Of a stretch of 41,696 nucleotides of DNA, positions 1 through 7,425 are shown piece by piece (within the stretch, counting starts at the first letter, position 1; every line of letters begins with the position of its first letter). The position numbers were made by a program, and so were the translations under genes. The notes under the pieces are model-generated. The model saw only the letters and a program-made list of their open reading frames with translations. It was not told the DNA's origin and did not search any database. This DNA is from a virus. The stretch lies in IMG/VR virus record IMGVR_UViG_3300043331_002825, positions 1 through 41,696 of that record. One strand, 5' to 3'.

Positions 1-459
1 TTACGCCGCAGCGTCGCGTGCGGCCGCCTGAAATCGGGCCAGGTGTTCAAGCACCTTCCTCGCCCCGCTCGGTTTCAGTGAGTCCGCGGACATGAGCTCG
101 ATCAGCAGTGCCGTCCATTCACTGCCGGGATCAAAGCGCAGCTCCTGGCTCACGGCAATCACGAACCGCCTCGCCTCACCAACCTCAATAGCGTAGCTCG
201 CCGCCGGCTCAGTCGCGCGCGGCGGCTGTTCGACTCTGGCAGCGCCCGACAGATACTCGTCGGTCGTGACGCCCATCAGCCGCACGACCGCCCTCAGGCG
301 GGAGGCCGGCAAGCTCCTGCGGGTGATCCAGTTAGTTATCACCTGAGGCCCAACTCCCAAGTCACGGGCGAGTTGGGCTCGCGCACCACGTTTTTTGTCG
401 AGCCACGCCTTGAGTGGGGCGATTGGAACCACATCGTCGTCGTCCGGCGGTTGGGCCAT
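1..459 (-). CDS. Phage repressor, helix-turn-helix
   Basis: This 152-residue protein is the likely lysogeny repressor (Mu c / CI role). A helix-turn-helix lies at about residues 27-47, with the recognition segment PQVITNWITR. The C-terminal half is a helical region of unknown fold and probably serves for multimer formation. It faces the early operon, as c does in Mu. The ATG at 459 is preferred over 516, because a start at 516 would place the operator and any promoter inside the gene. No good ribosome binding site precedes either start. The recognition helix closely matches that of the divergent gene at 542, so both may bind the same operator. The role is inferred from position and fold. Confidence 0.78.
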   Translation of the reverse strand: MAQPPDDDDVVPIAPLKAWLDKKRGARAQLARDLGVGPQVITNWITRRSLPASRLRAVVRLMGVTTDEYLSGAARVEQPPRATEPAASYAIEVGEARRFVIAVSQELRFDPGSEWTALLIELMSADSLKPSGARKVLEHLARFQAAARDAAA

Positions 460-493
460 AGAAGGGAAGCCTAAACCGGGCCGGATTCCGTGA

Positions 494-499
494 GTTACA
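494..499 (-). promoter_or_regulatory. Possible -10 of the repressor promoter
   Basis: On the minus strand TGTAAC lies in the left operator half-site, a mirror image of the early -10. The matching -35 region is weak (about three of six bases), so this promoter may need activation. If used, it gives a leader of roughly 28 nt to the start at 459. Confidence 0.35.
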
Positions 500-534
500 C
501 AGAATGTTGACATCAATATTCACGTACTGTGTAA
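495..534. promoter_or_regulatory. Early switch operator: nested inverted repeats
   Basis: A perfect 8-bp inverted repeat TTACACAG (495-502) and CTGTGTAA (527-534) frames the intergenic region. Inside it, 503-520 forms an imperfect dyad of pattern AATnTTGAnnTCAAnATT. The outer half-sites overlap the -10 elements of both divergent promoters. These are the expected sites for the repressor and the Cro-like protein. Confidence 0.7.
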
Positions 535-535
535 T
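507..535 (+). promoter_or_regulatory. Early promoter, sigma70 type
   Basis: A perfect -35 TTGACA (507-512) and a -10 TGTAAT (530-535) are separated by the ideal 17 bp. Transcription would begin around 541-542, directly at the ATG of the Cro-like gene, so the early message is probably leaderless. The -10 lies in the right operator half-site, which allows direct repression. Confidence 0.75.
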
Positions 536-541
536 ATACAC

Positions 542-763
542 ATGACCGCGCTCGACGAGGCTATCAAGCTGGCCGGCGGGCTGACCGCCCTGGGCAAGAA
601 AATCGGCAGCAAACCCCAGGTCGTCAGCAACTGGCGCACCCGCGGCATCCCCCCCGAGCGCTGCGCCGATATCGAGTCCGCCACGGGCGGCAGGATCACG
701 CGACAGCAACTTCGGCCCGACATTTTCGGGCGGCCGACACCGGCGCGCAAGCAAGCGGCATAG
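542..763 (+). CDS. Cro/YdaS-like DNA-binding protein (Ner position)
   Basis: This 73-residue protein resembles the YdaS/Cro-like phage regulators: a helix-turn-helix at about residues 12-36 and a conserved tail in which a bound arginine-cysteine motif, a glycine pair and RPDIF occur in order. Its recognition segment PQVVSNWRTR nearly copies that of the repressor at 1-459. It is the first early gene and sits where Mu encodes Ner, the negative regulator of early transcription. It has no untranslated leader and no ribosome binding site, as its promoter appears to start at the ATG. Role inferred; family assignment is fairly secure. Confidence 0.8.
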   Translation: MTALDEAIKLAGGLTALGKKIGSKPQVVSNWRTRGIPPERCADIESATGGRITRQQLRPDIFGRPTPARKQAA

Positions 764-766
764 CTC

Positions 767-1000
767 ATGGCCCGCCCGCGCGACCCCCATCCTCTCGGCA
801 AATGCGCCGAGGAGCGGCTCGACATCACGATGCCGGCCGAGCTGAAGCTCCGGCTTAACACGGTCGCGGCGCTCCACGGCAAGACACCCACCGCTTGGGC
901 GCGCGACACCCTGGAGAAGGCCATCGAGGGCGAATGGATCTTCACGCGGCGCAGGGTAGGTGCCCAGGGTCCGGATGACAACGGAGGAACTACCGGATGA
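767..1000 (+). CDS. Small ribbon-helix-helix-type protein
   Basis: The 77-residue product carries a segment (ERLDITMPAELKLRLNTVAA, about residues 19-38) with the strand-helix pattern of Arc/CopG ribbon-helix-helix proteins, followed by a second helix (PTAWARDTLEKAI). Such proteins are usually dimeric DNA-binding regulators. It follows the Cro-like gene by 3 nt, and its stop overlaps the transposase start by 4 nt (ATGA), so it is translated as part of the early operon. The target is unknown. Confidence 0.6.
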   Translation: MARPRDPHPLGKCAEERLDITMPAELKLRLNTVAALHGKTPTAWARDTLEKAIEGEWIFTRRRVGAQGPDDNGGTTG

Positions 1001-3222
1001 ACGACCGGCGACAAGAAGAACAACACTTCACCGCCGCGAAGCTCGCGGGGCTGCCAGGTATGCCGAAACGGCCGGGCGAGATCCCGCGCAAGATGAAGCA
1101 GCTCGGGATCACCGGGCGCGCGAAGCAGGGACAGGGCGGCGGCAAGGAGTATCCCCTTTCAGCATTACCCATCGAGACGCGCGAGGCGATCGCGCGGCGA
1201 ATGATTTCAACCGCTGCTGCGCTGCCGCCGGCCGACACGATTCCCCTGTTCGTGGATCGGCCGGCGGGATCGGCGCCGGCGGCTTTTTCTTCAACACCGG
1301 ACGCGCGCGCGGAGCAGCTCGCGCACGAGTTCGAGGCGAAGCCCGATAAGCAGAAGGCCGCGGCGCGCGACGCGCTCGCCATCGTGCAGCGGTGGGCGGA
1401 GCTCGTCGCGCGGGGCTTCACCTGGCGCGCGGCTGCGCCGGCGCTTGCCGAGAAGCACGGCATATCGCCGGCGACGCTCTACCGCTGGTGGCGCGCGGTG
1501 AAGTGCCAGCCGCGGCACCTGTGGCTCTACCTCCTGGTCGACGGCTATCCCGGCCGGCGCGCGCGGCAGGAAATGAGTGCCGAGGCTTGGGAGATCCTCA
1601 AAGCTGATTACCTGCGCCGCGAGCGGCCCACCGCGAAGGCGTGCATCGACCGGCTGCGGCGGCGCGCGAAGGAGCGCCCCGACTGGGTCATCCCATCCGA
1701 CCGCACGCTCGAGCGGCGGCTCGACGAGATCTCCGAAGTCGTCAAGACCATGAGCCGCGAGGGGCCGACCGCCGCGAAGCAGATGTACCCCTCTCAACAG
1801 CGCCTTAAGGGCCATTTACACGCCCTCGCGATCATCAACGGCGACGGCTACAAGCACAACCTGTGGGTGCGCTTTCCCGACGGCGAGGTCCGGCGCGCGC
1901 AGACCTGGTACTGGCAGGACGTCTACAGCTCGAAGATCCTCGGCTGGCGCACCGACAAGACCGAGCACACCGACGTCATCCGGCTTTCGTTCGGCGATCT
2001 GATCGAGGCGCACGGCATCCCCGAGGCGGTGGTGGTGGACAACACCTATGCCGCGGCGAACAAGACGATGACCGGCGGCGCGCGGCATCGCTTCCGCTTC
2101 AAGGTGCGCGAGGAGGAGCCGCTCGGCGTCTTCCAGCTGCTCAATGTTCCCTATCACCCGACCACGCCGGCGTGGGGCCAGGCGAAGCCGATCGAGCGCG
2201 CGTTCGGCGTGGGCGGCGTCGGCGAGTACATCGACAAGGCCCCCGAGTTCGCCGGCGCGTGGACCGGATCGAACACGCTGGACAAGCCCGAGTATGACGG
2301 CAAGCACCGCGCGATCGAGCTCGCCGATCTGGAGCGCGTCATCGCGCGCGAGATCGCGGCGTGGAACGCGCGCGCGGGCAGGCGTGGGGCGATGCACACC
2401 GGCGGCAAGTCCTGCGACGCACTGTTCGCCGCCTCCTACGAGGCCGCCGCCGCCGCGATCCGGCGGCCGACCGAAGCGCAGCGCCGGCTGTGGCTGCTCG
2501 CCACCGAGCCGGTCCAGGCATCGAGCCGCAACGGCGAGATCACGCTGAACGCCGGCCGCGTGGTGGGCGAGCGGCTCTCCAACCGCTACTGGTCGGAGGA
2601 GCTGGCCGAGCACGCCGGCAGGCCGGTGGTCGCCCGCTTCGATCCGAAGCGGCTGCACCAGGGCGTGCACGTCTACACCCTGGACGGGCGTTACATCTGC
2701 TACGCCGACTGCGTCAAGCCCGGCGGATTCAACGATGCCAACGCCGGCCGCGAGCACAGCCGCGCGCGCGGCTCTTACCTGCGCGGCGCGCGGCAGATGC
2801 TCGAGGCCGAGACGCGCATGGATGCGCTCGAGGCGGGGAAGGCGCTTGCCGGCGGCGACGGGCCGGTGATCCCGGCGCCGGCCGCGGTGCGCGGCAAGGT
2901 CGTGCGCGGCGACTTCCGCGACCCGCTGCAGCGCCCCCACCGCGAAGCCGCTCCCGACACCCCGGAAGAGGCGCGCGAGCGCGCCGCGCTTGCGCAGGAG
3001 ATGACGGACCTGGCGGCGGGCAAGCGCGCCACGGTCGTCGCCCTCGCGGTCGACGACCCCGGCGCGAATTACCGCCGCTGGTGCGCGCTCGACCGGCGCC
3101 TCGCCGCGGGCGAGGCCGTGACCGACCGGGAGCGCGAGTGGCACGCCTCGTACCGCGCGAGCGGCGAGTGGGCAACGATGGATGCGATGGCGCAGGACTT
3201 TCCCCAACTCAAGGAGGCATGA
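997..3222 (+). CDS. A: Mu A-type DDE transposase
   Basis: This 741-residue protein is the transposase that binds the phage ends, nicks them and joins them to target DNA for integration and replicative growth. The N-terminal Mu DNA-binding domain is at about residues 8-65, with helix-turn-helix segments at about 140-167 and 205-250. The RNase H-like core contains the catalytic triad D283 (NGDGY), D348 (DNTYA) and E400 (GQAKPIERAFG), spaced much as in Mu A. A beta-barrel follows near 515-575, and a charged C-terminal tail should contact MuB. Length is close to Mu A (663). A GGAGG-type ribosome binding site precedes the ATG. The likely end sites are the 22-bp repeats at 40996-41039. Confidence 0.97.
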   Translation: MNDRRQEEQHFTAAKLAGLPGMPKRPGEIPRKMKQLGITGRAKQGQGGGKEYPLSALPIETREAIARRMISTAAALPPADTIPLFVDRPAGSAPAAFSSTPDARAEQLAHEFEAKPDKQKAAARDALAIVQRWAELVARGFTWRAAAPALAEKHGISPATLYRWWRAVKCQPRHLWLYLLVDGYPGRRARQEMSAEAWEILKADYLRRERPTAKACIDRLRRRAKERPDWVIPSDRTLERRLDEISEVVKTMSREGPTAAKQMYPSQQRLKGHLHALAIINGDGYKHNLWVRFPDGEVRRAQTWYWQDVYSSKILGWRTDKTEHTDVIRLSFGDLIEAHGIPEAVVVDNTYAAANKTMTGGARHRFRFKVREEEPLGVFQLLNVPYHPTTPAWGQAKPIERAFGVGGVGEYIDKAPEFAGAWTGSNTLDKPEYDGKHRAIELADLERVIAREIAAWNARAGRRGAMHTGGKSCDALFAASYEAAAAAIRRPTEAQRRLWLLATEPVQASSRNGEITLNAGRVVGERLSNRYWSEELAEHAGRPVVARFDPKRLHQGVHVYTLDGRYICYADCVKPGGFNDANAGREHSRARGSYLRGARQMLEAETRMDALEAGKALAGGDGPVIPAPAAVRGKVVRGDFRDPLQRPHREAAPDTPEEARERAALAQEMTDLAAGKRATVVALAVDDPGANYRRWCALDRRLAAGEAVTDREREWHASYRASGEWATMDAMAQDFPQLKEA

Positions 3223-3226
3223 CCCG

Positions 3227-3982
3227 ATGGAGAACTTCAAGCGCGAGGGGCGGTGGGCGCCCCTTAAAAACGTACAGCTCGCCGCGCGCGCGCTCGACCG
3301 CGCGATGCGGCGCGAAGCGAACCTGCCCGGCATCACGGTGCTGTACGGACCGGCCGGCTTCGGCAAGAGCATGGCCGCCTCCTACTGCATGAACAAGTTC
3401 GACGGCGTCTACGTCGTGTGCCGCAGCTTTTTCACCAAGAAGACCTTCGTCGAGGCGATCCTGCGCGAGATGGGCATCAAGCCCGGCCGCACCATCGCCG
3501 AGATGATGGAGCAGGCTTCCGAGCAGCTCGAGCTCTCGGGGAAGCCCCTCATCATCGACGAGATGGATCACCTGGTCGACAGGAACGCGCTCGAGATCGT
3601 GCGCGACCTGCACGAGATGGCGCGCTGCTCGATGCTGCTGATCGGCGAGGAGCTGTTCCCGAAGAAGCTGAAGCGCCGCAGCGAGCGCTTCCACAACCGG
3701 GTGCTCGTGTGGCAGCCGGCGCAGCCGTGCTCCCGCGAGGACGTCCACCAGCTCGCGCAGTTCTACTGCCCCGGCGTCACCATCGCCGACGAGCTGCTCG
3801 ACTTCATCAGGAAGAGCGCCGGGAGCGTCGCGCGCGTGATCTGCGTCAACCTCGACGCCGTGCGCGAGTACTGCGCGAAGGAGGGCGTCAGGAAGATCGA
3901 CCTCGAGGCGTGGGGCAAGCGCTCGCTCTACACCGGCGACGCGCCGGCGCGCGAGCCGCAACCGCTGAAGGCGGTGGTGTGA
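3227..3982 (+). CDS. B: Mu B-type ATPase, target DNA activator
   Basis: This AAA+ ATPase coats target DNA, delivers it to the transposase and provides target immunity. Walker A is GPAGFGKS at residues 41-48; Walker B is LIIDE with D111-E112. The start at 3227 is chosen because AAGGAGG (3211-3217) lies 9 nt upstream; an in-frame ATG at 3182 lies inside the A gene. At 251 residues it is shorter than Mu B (312) and lacks room for the N-terminal helix-turn-helix domain of Mu B, so it keeps mainly the ATPase and C-terminal parts. Its stop overlaps the next start. Confidence 0.93.
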   Translation: MENFKREGRWAPLKNVQLAARALDRAMRREANLPGITVLYGPAGFGKSMAASYCMNKFDGVYVVCRSFFTKKTFVEAILREMGIKPGRTIAEMMEQASEQLELSGKPLIIDEMDHLVDRNALEIVRDLHEMARCSMLLIGEELFPKKLKRRSERFHNRVLVWQPAQPCSREDVHQLAQFYCPGVTIADELLDFIRKSAGSVARVICVNLDAVREYCAKEGVRKIDLEAWGKRSLYTGDAPAREPQPLKAVV

Positions 3983-4194
3983 GCCTGAAGCGCACCGAGA
4001 TCGTGGCGAAGGTGCGCCGGGACGCGGCCTTCATGGAGCGGACGGCGGTGAGGCTGGATTACCTCGCGCACCACACGCCCTCGCCGGGTGCGGTTGTGGC
4101 TCACGCGGCAGATCTCACCAGGACGCGCGAGGATATGCGCCAGGCGATCCAGCGCGTGCGCGCGGACCTCGACCAGCTGGAGGGCACGCTGTGA
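3979..4194 (+). CDS. Small helical early protein
   Basis: The 71-residue product is predicted to be mostly alpha-helical, with heptad-like spacing of leucine and alanine in its second half (TREDMRQAIQRVRADLDQLE). It begins at a GTG that overlaps the stop of gene B (GTGA), so translation is probably coupled. No family is recognised. Its place directly after B suggests a transposition-accessory or early host-interaction role, but nothing in the sequence proves it. Confidence 0.72.
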   Translation: MSLKRTEIVAKVRRDAAFMERTAVRLDYLAHHTPSPGAVVAHAADLTRTREDMRQAIQRVRADLDQLEGTL

Positions 4195-4871
4195 GAAGGC
4201 CCGCCCGCCTCGAGCGCGCCGGCGCGCTCACGCCACGCGACCGGATCTGGGCGGCGATCCGCATGTTCGGGCGCGATCACGTGTTTTCCGTGGCCGAGCT
4301 GCTGCTGCTCTCCGAGCAGCGCGCCGACACGGTGCTCACCTACCTGCGCGGCCTCGAGCGGGCTGGCTTCGTCCGGCCGGGCGCTCCCCAAGGCACGCCG
4401 CCGGCGCTCAAGCGGCGGCGCGAGTTCCGCCACTTCGCGCTCGTGCGCGACGTCGGCGTGGACGCGCCGCGCGTGAACGGCGAGGGCAGGCCGGTGGAGC
4501 AGGGGAGCGGCCGCGAGCAGATGTGGCGCGCAATGAAGGCGCTGCGGACCTTCGACTACCGCGAGCTCGCCGCGGCCGCCTCCACCGAGCGCCACCAGGT
4601 GTCGCCCGACGAGGCGCAGACCTACTGCCGCTTCCTCAGGCTCGGCGGCTATCTCCTGCGCGAATCCCACGCGAAATACGGCACCAACGGGACCGCCGAG
4701 CGGCTGCGCTTCATCCGCTCGCGCAACACCGGGCCGCGCGCGCCGCTCGTCACCGCCGAGAAGTGCGTGATGGACGGCAACAGCGGCGCGATCGTCTACG
4801 ACCCGGCTCCCACCACCCCGGCGCTTCGCGCCACCCCTCCTCGGGCAGGAGGGGTGAAAGGCCCGCAATGA
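4191..4871 (+). CDS. Winged-helix early protein
   Basis: The 226-residue protein has two winged-helix-like halves. The first (residues about 14-65) contains FSVAELLLLSEQRADTVLTY and LRGLERAGFV; the second (about 105-165) contains FDYRELAAAA and CRFLRLGGYLL. Tandem winged helices are typical of DNA-binding proteins in the early region of Mu-like phages. Its last 20 or so residues are encoded by a copy of the double-hairpin repeat at 4805-4858, so the native protein has probably been extended or disrupted there. GTG start, GTGA overlap with the gene before. Function unknown. Confidence 0.75.
   Translation: MRRPARLERAGALTPRDRIWAAIRMFGRDHVFSVAELLLLSEQRADTVLTYLRGLERAGFVRPGAPQGTPPALKRRREFRHFALVRDVGVDAPRVNGEGRPVEQGSGREQMWRAMKALRTFDYRELAAAASTERHQVSPDEAQTYCRFLRLGGYLLRESHAKYGTNGTAERLRFIRSRNTGPRAPLVTAEKCVMDGNSGAIVYDPAPTTPALRATPPRAGGVKGPQ
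4805..4858 (+). repeat. Double-hairpin dispersed element, copy 1
   Basis: Stem one is GGCGC-TTC-GCGCC and stem two is CACCCCTCCT-CGGGC-AGGAGGGGTG, a perfect 10-bp stem. Related copies lie at 6154-6200 and 11189-11241. This copy forms the 3' end of the winged-helix gene at 4191. Confidence 0.8.
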
Positions 4872-5248
4872 CCGCTGACGGCAAAACCAACCTCGAGAAG
4901 GTGCGGCGTGCGTGGGGCGAGGTCCCGCCCGAGTGGGTCGTGATTCTCGCCGAGGCGTGCGACGCGCGCGCGAGCAGCCAGAGCGCCGTCGCCGCGCGAC
5001 TCGGGATCTCCGGCGCGGCCGTGAACCAGGTCCTCGCCAACTCCTACATCGGGCGGCTCGACAAGATCGAGGCGCGGGTGCGCGGGAGCCTCATGGGCCA
5101 GACCGTGGCCTGTCCGGTGCTGGGCGAGATCAGCAAGCGCAAGTGCCTCGAGAGCCAGAGCCCGACGCGCGGTGCCACCAACGAGCTGCGCGTCGAGCTG
5201 CGCCGCGCCTGTCCGCGCTGCCCGAACTACTACAGGAAGACGGCGTGA
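4868..5248 (+). CDS. Helix-turn-helix protein with C-terminal zinc motif
   Basis: This 126-residue protein has an XRE-like helix-turn-helix at about residues 38-60 (QSAVAARLGISGAAVNQVLA). Its C-terminal part carries four cysteines in the order CPV, KC, CPRC, a likely zinc knuckle. Proteins of this plan are common in the early operon of Mu-like phages as regulators of unknown target. ATG start within an ATGA overlap (4868-4871). Role inferred only from the fold. Confidence 0.75.
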   Translation: MTADGKTNLEKVRRAWGEVPPEWVVILAEACDARASSQSAVAARLGISGAAVNQVLANSYIGRLDKIEARVRGSLMGQTVACPVLGEISKRKCLESQSPTRGATNELRVELRRACPRCPNYYRKTA

Positions 5249-5451
5249 GCAATCGTCGGCTCAGATCGAAGCAGTACAGGGGCGTGCTCCTCGACCCGAA
5301 GTTCAGATACGTCCCGGCCGCGCAGACCGACGTGCGCGCGACGTGGGAGCGGGAGCGCCGGCGGCTCGCGGCCGAGGCCGCGGCGAGGGCCGGCAACGAC
5401 GCCGAGATCGAGGCCAAAGTGCGGCCGATCGTGAGGAGGGCGAAGCCGTGA
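5245..5451 (+). CDS. Small basic early protein
   Basis: A 68-residue, arginine-rich product with a central helix (ATWERERRRLAAEAAARAG). The GTG start overlaps the previous stop (GTGA), and its own stop overlaps the next start. No family is recognised. It could bind nucleic acid because of its charge, but no motif supports this. Confidence 0.62.
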   Translation: MSNRRLRSKQYRGVLLDPKFRYVPAAQTDVRATWERERRRLAAEAAARAGNDAEIEAKVRPIVRRAKP

Positions 5452-5630
5452 CCACTCAACGCCGGCAGGCCGCGCCCGCCCCGCTGGTGATCCGGCGCAC
5501 GCAAATGAGCGCCGCCGTGCGCGCGGCCCTTGCCGAGATCGGCGGCGAGCGTCGCCGCTACGAAGCGTTGACCGGCTGCTGTTCCTCCTGCCGCGTCGCC
5601 GCGCAGGCCCTGCGGAGCACTAAGCCATGA
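5448..5630 (+). CDS. Small early protein with CCxxC motif
   Basis: A 60-residue product with a cysteine cluster CCSSC near residue 46-50 in an otherwise helical sequence. It is embedded in the chain of 4-nt overlaps, with a GTG start. No function can be assigned. Coding status rests mainly on frame continuity and the conserved overlap architecture. Confidence 0.55.
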   Translation: MTTQRRQAAPAPLVIRRTQMSAAVRAALAEIGGERRRYEALTGCCSSCRVAAQALRSTKP

Positions 5631-5851
5631 CTTACCCCGACGCCTACATCGAGCACATGGGCGAGGTCTTCACGGCGAATCCGATGCTGCGCCAGGTGTG
5701 CACGTTCGAGCAGTTCCTGCGCTGGCCGGATCACTGCGCTCGCGCGGCCGCGCACGCGCACGCCGTCGCTGCTGCGGTCATGAGCGTGCGGAGGCTCCGG
5801 GAGCAGCTCGAAGTTCAACAGCGGCTCGATGCCGCAAGGAGGCAAGCGTGA
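5627..5851 (+). CDS. Hypothetical early protein
   Basis: A 74-residue protein with an aromatic N-terminal half (TYPDAYIEHMGEVF) and a C-terminal helix that may form a coiled coil (SVRRLREQLEVQQRLDAA). It overlaps both neighbours by 4 nt. No family is recognised. Confidence 0.6.
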   Translation: MTYPDAYIEHMGEVFTANPMLRQVCTFEQFLRWPDHCARAAAHAHAVAAAVMSVRRLREQLEVQQRLDAARRQA

Positions 5852-6444
5852 CGTTCGAGAGCTTGAGGCATCAGGTGTCGCACTTCGTCCACGAGGCGCG
5901 CGAGCCGCTCACCTTCGCAAAGCTGCGCGAGGTCTGCGACATGGCGGCGGACGACAAGCAGCTCGCCAACACGATCTTCCAGATGTGCAAGTACCGCGAG
6001 CTGGTCCGGCATCCCGCGCCGACGGGCGCTGGCATGGGCGTGCGGCACGCCTACGGCCCCGGCAAGAACAAGCCCGGTGCCGCGCCGCAGGAAAACGCCG
6101 CGGGGGGGGGCAACCCGAAGACCGAGCGGGCGAAGCCCGCCAGGCGCGCCAGGGGCTCCCACCACCCCGGCGCGTCGCGCCACCCCTCCTCCGGCAGGGG
6201 AAAGCGCAGCCACGGAGTGCGCAAAGTGCAGCGTAGGAATGCAGCCTCGCGCGGGCGCGGCCAGCGCGGGAATGTGCGTAATACACACATTTCCGTGCCC
6301 GCCGGGCACGTCACGCCGATGTGGGCGCTGCGCGCCGACGGCGCGTTCGTGCTGCTCGGCGATGAGCCGGGCCTGGTGGTGCCGCGCCCGGTGGCGCAGG
6401 CGCTCATCGAGTTCGTGCGCAAGCTCGACAAGGGGCGGGCGTGA
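5848..6444 (+). CDS. Winged-helix-like early protein interrupted by a repeat
   Basis: The 198-residue product begins with a short winged-helix-like segment (FAKLREVCDMAADDKQLANT and MCKYRELVRH, residues about 24-55). Its end (TPMWALRADGAFVLLGDEPG onward, about residues 152-198) is a separate conserved-looking block. Between them lies a low-complexity basic stretch encoded by a run of nine G (6102-6110) and a double-hairpin element (6154-6200). The middle is therefore probably acquired sequence kept in frame. A one-base change in the G run would cut off the C-terminal block. GTG start, 4-nt overlaps at both ends. Confidence 0.65.
   Translation: MTFESLRHQVSHFVHEAREPLTFAKLREVCDMAADDKQLANTIFQMCKYRELVRHPAPTGAGMGVRHAYGPGKNKPGAAPQENAAGGGNPKTERAKPARRARGSHHPGASRHPSSGRGKRSHGVRKVQRRNAASRGRGQRGNVRNTHISVPAGHVTPMWALRADGAFVLLGDEPGLVVPRPVAQALIEFVRKLDKGRA
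6154..6200 (+). repeat. Double-hairpin dispersed element, copy 2
   Basis: Shares CTCCCACCACCCC and CACCCCTCCT with copies at 4805 and 11189. Stem one is GGCGC-GTC-GCGCC; the second stem is shorter than in copy 1 because the right arm is partly lost. It lies inside the gene at 5848. Confidence 0.72.
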
Positions 6445-6842
6445 AAACCCTCGCGCACGTGCGCCTCGCGCTCGCGGCTCGCCGGCGCGTCCTTGCCGTC
6501 GTGCAGCAGGCAGGCGACGGATGGGCGGACACCGGCGGCATCGCGTGCGCGTGTAACCGGACGCGCCAGGCCGTGCTCACGATGCTGCGCGACCTGAAGA
6601 GATGCGGCTACGTCGAATCGCGCGAGGCGAACCTGCGCGCGCTCCTCTGGCGGGCGACCGGCAAGCCCATGCCGAGAGACCCGGAGCCGGCGCGGGCCGA
6701 GTGCGACGAGTCGCATCCCTGGCCGGTGCGCGATTACGACCACCGGGCGCTCTCCCACGCGCTCGGGATGTTCCGCGGCGTGCCGGACTCGCTCGCGCGG
6801 CTGCCCGCGCGCGTGCACCGCATCCTGGAAGGTGGCGCGTGA
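6441..6842 (+). CDS. Winged-helix early protein
   Basis: A 133-residue protein whose first 65 residues fit a winged helix: GWADTGGIACACNRTRQAVL is the helix-turn-helix and MLRDLKRCGYVESRE the second helix and wing. The rest contains an aspartate/proline-rich linker and a final helix. GTG start in a GTGA overlap. It forms with 6842 a pair of similar small DNA-binding proteins. Target unknown. Confidence 0.7.
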   Translation: MKTLAHVRLALAARRRVLAVVQQAGDGWADTGGIACACNRTRQAVLTMLRDLKRCGYVESREANLRALLWRATGKPMPRDPEPARAECDESHPWPVRDYDHRALSHALGMFRGVPDSLARLPARVHRILEGGA

Positions 6843-7165
6843 TGAAAACCTCGCGCCACCAGGTCCTCGCCGCCCTGGCCCGCCACGTCGGGAAGGACAA
6901 CGGCGTCAGCGCCCGCGATCTGGCCGCGCGCCTCGGCTGCTCCGAGCGCGAGCTGCGGCAACACGTGTCCGATCTCATCATCGACGGCGGGCACGTCATC
7001 GCCGGCACGCCGGCGTCCGGCTACTTCGTCCCGGCGGACGCCGCCGAGCTGGACCACACCATCGAGTTCCACAAGAGCCGCGCGCTGCACGAGCTGCTCA
7101 AGGCGTCGCGCCTCTCGGGCATCCCGTATCTCGAGCTGGCCGGCCAACTGCGGGTGAAGACATGA
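6842..7165 (+). CDS. Winged-helix early protein
   Basis: This 107-residue protein has a clear winged helix at residues 8-65: VSARDLAARLGCSERELRQH is the helix-turn-helix, followed by DLIIDGGHVIAGTPASGYFV as the wing. The tail is a helix. Start and previous stop share one base (TGATG). The fold matches small phage regulators; no specific role is known. Confidence 0.74.
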   Translation: MKTSRHQVLAALARHVGKDNGVSARDLAARLGCSERELRQHVSDLIIDGGHVIAGTPASGYFVPADAAELDHTIEFHKSRALHELLKASRLSGIPYLELAGQLRVKT

Positions 7166-7422
7166 GCGGCCGCACCCCCGACCGCCTGGGCGACGCGATC
7201 CGCGAGCTGGCGCGGACGATGGCCGAGCACGGCAAGTATCGGATCGAGTCCCGAATCGTGACCAAAACCAGCCGCGCGATCTACGAGCTGAGGCTGCTGC
7301 AGGTCGTTGAGCGGCGCGCCTTTACGCCGCGCCGCCTCGGCGTGCCGGTGATTGAAGTCGAAGCGTTCGGCCCCGAGCCCTCCACGGGCTCGCGCCAGAT
7401 GGCCGATCACAAGAAGGAGTAG
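7162..7422 (+). CDS. Hypothetical early protein
   Basis: An 86-residue product with a helical start (DRLGDAIRELARTMAEHGKY) and a beta-like middle. ATGA overlap with the previous gene. It ends 3 nt before the Gam gene, and its 3' end carries the AAGGAG site (7414-7419) used by Gam. No family recognised. Confidence 0.62.
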   Translation: MSGRTPDRLGDAIRELARTMAEHGKYRIESRIVTKTSRAIYELRLLQVVERRAFTPRRLGVPVIEVEAFGPEPSTGSRQMADHKKE

Positions 7423-7425
7423 CAC

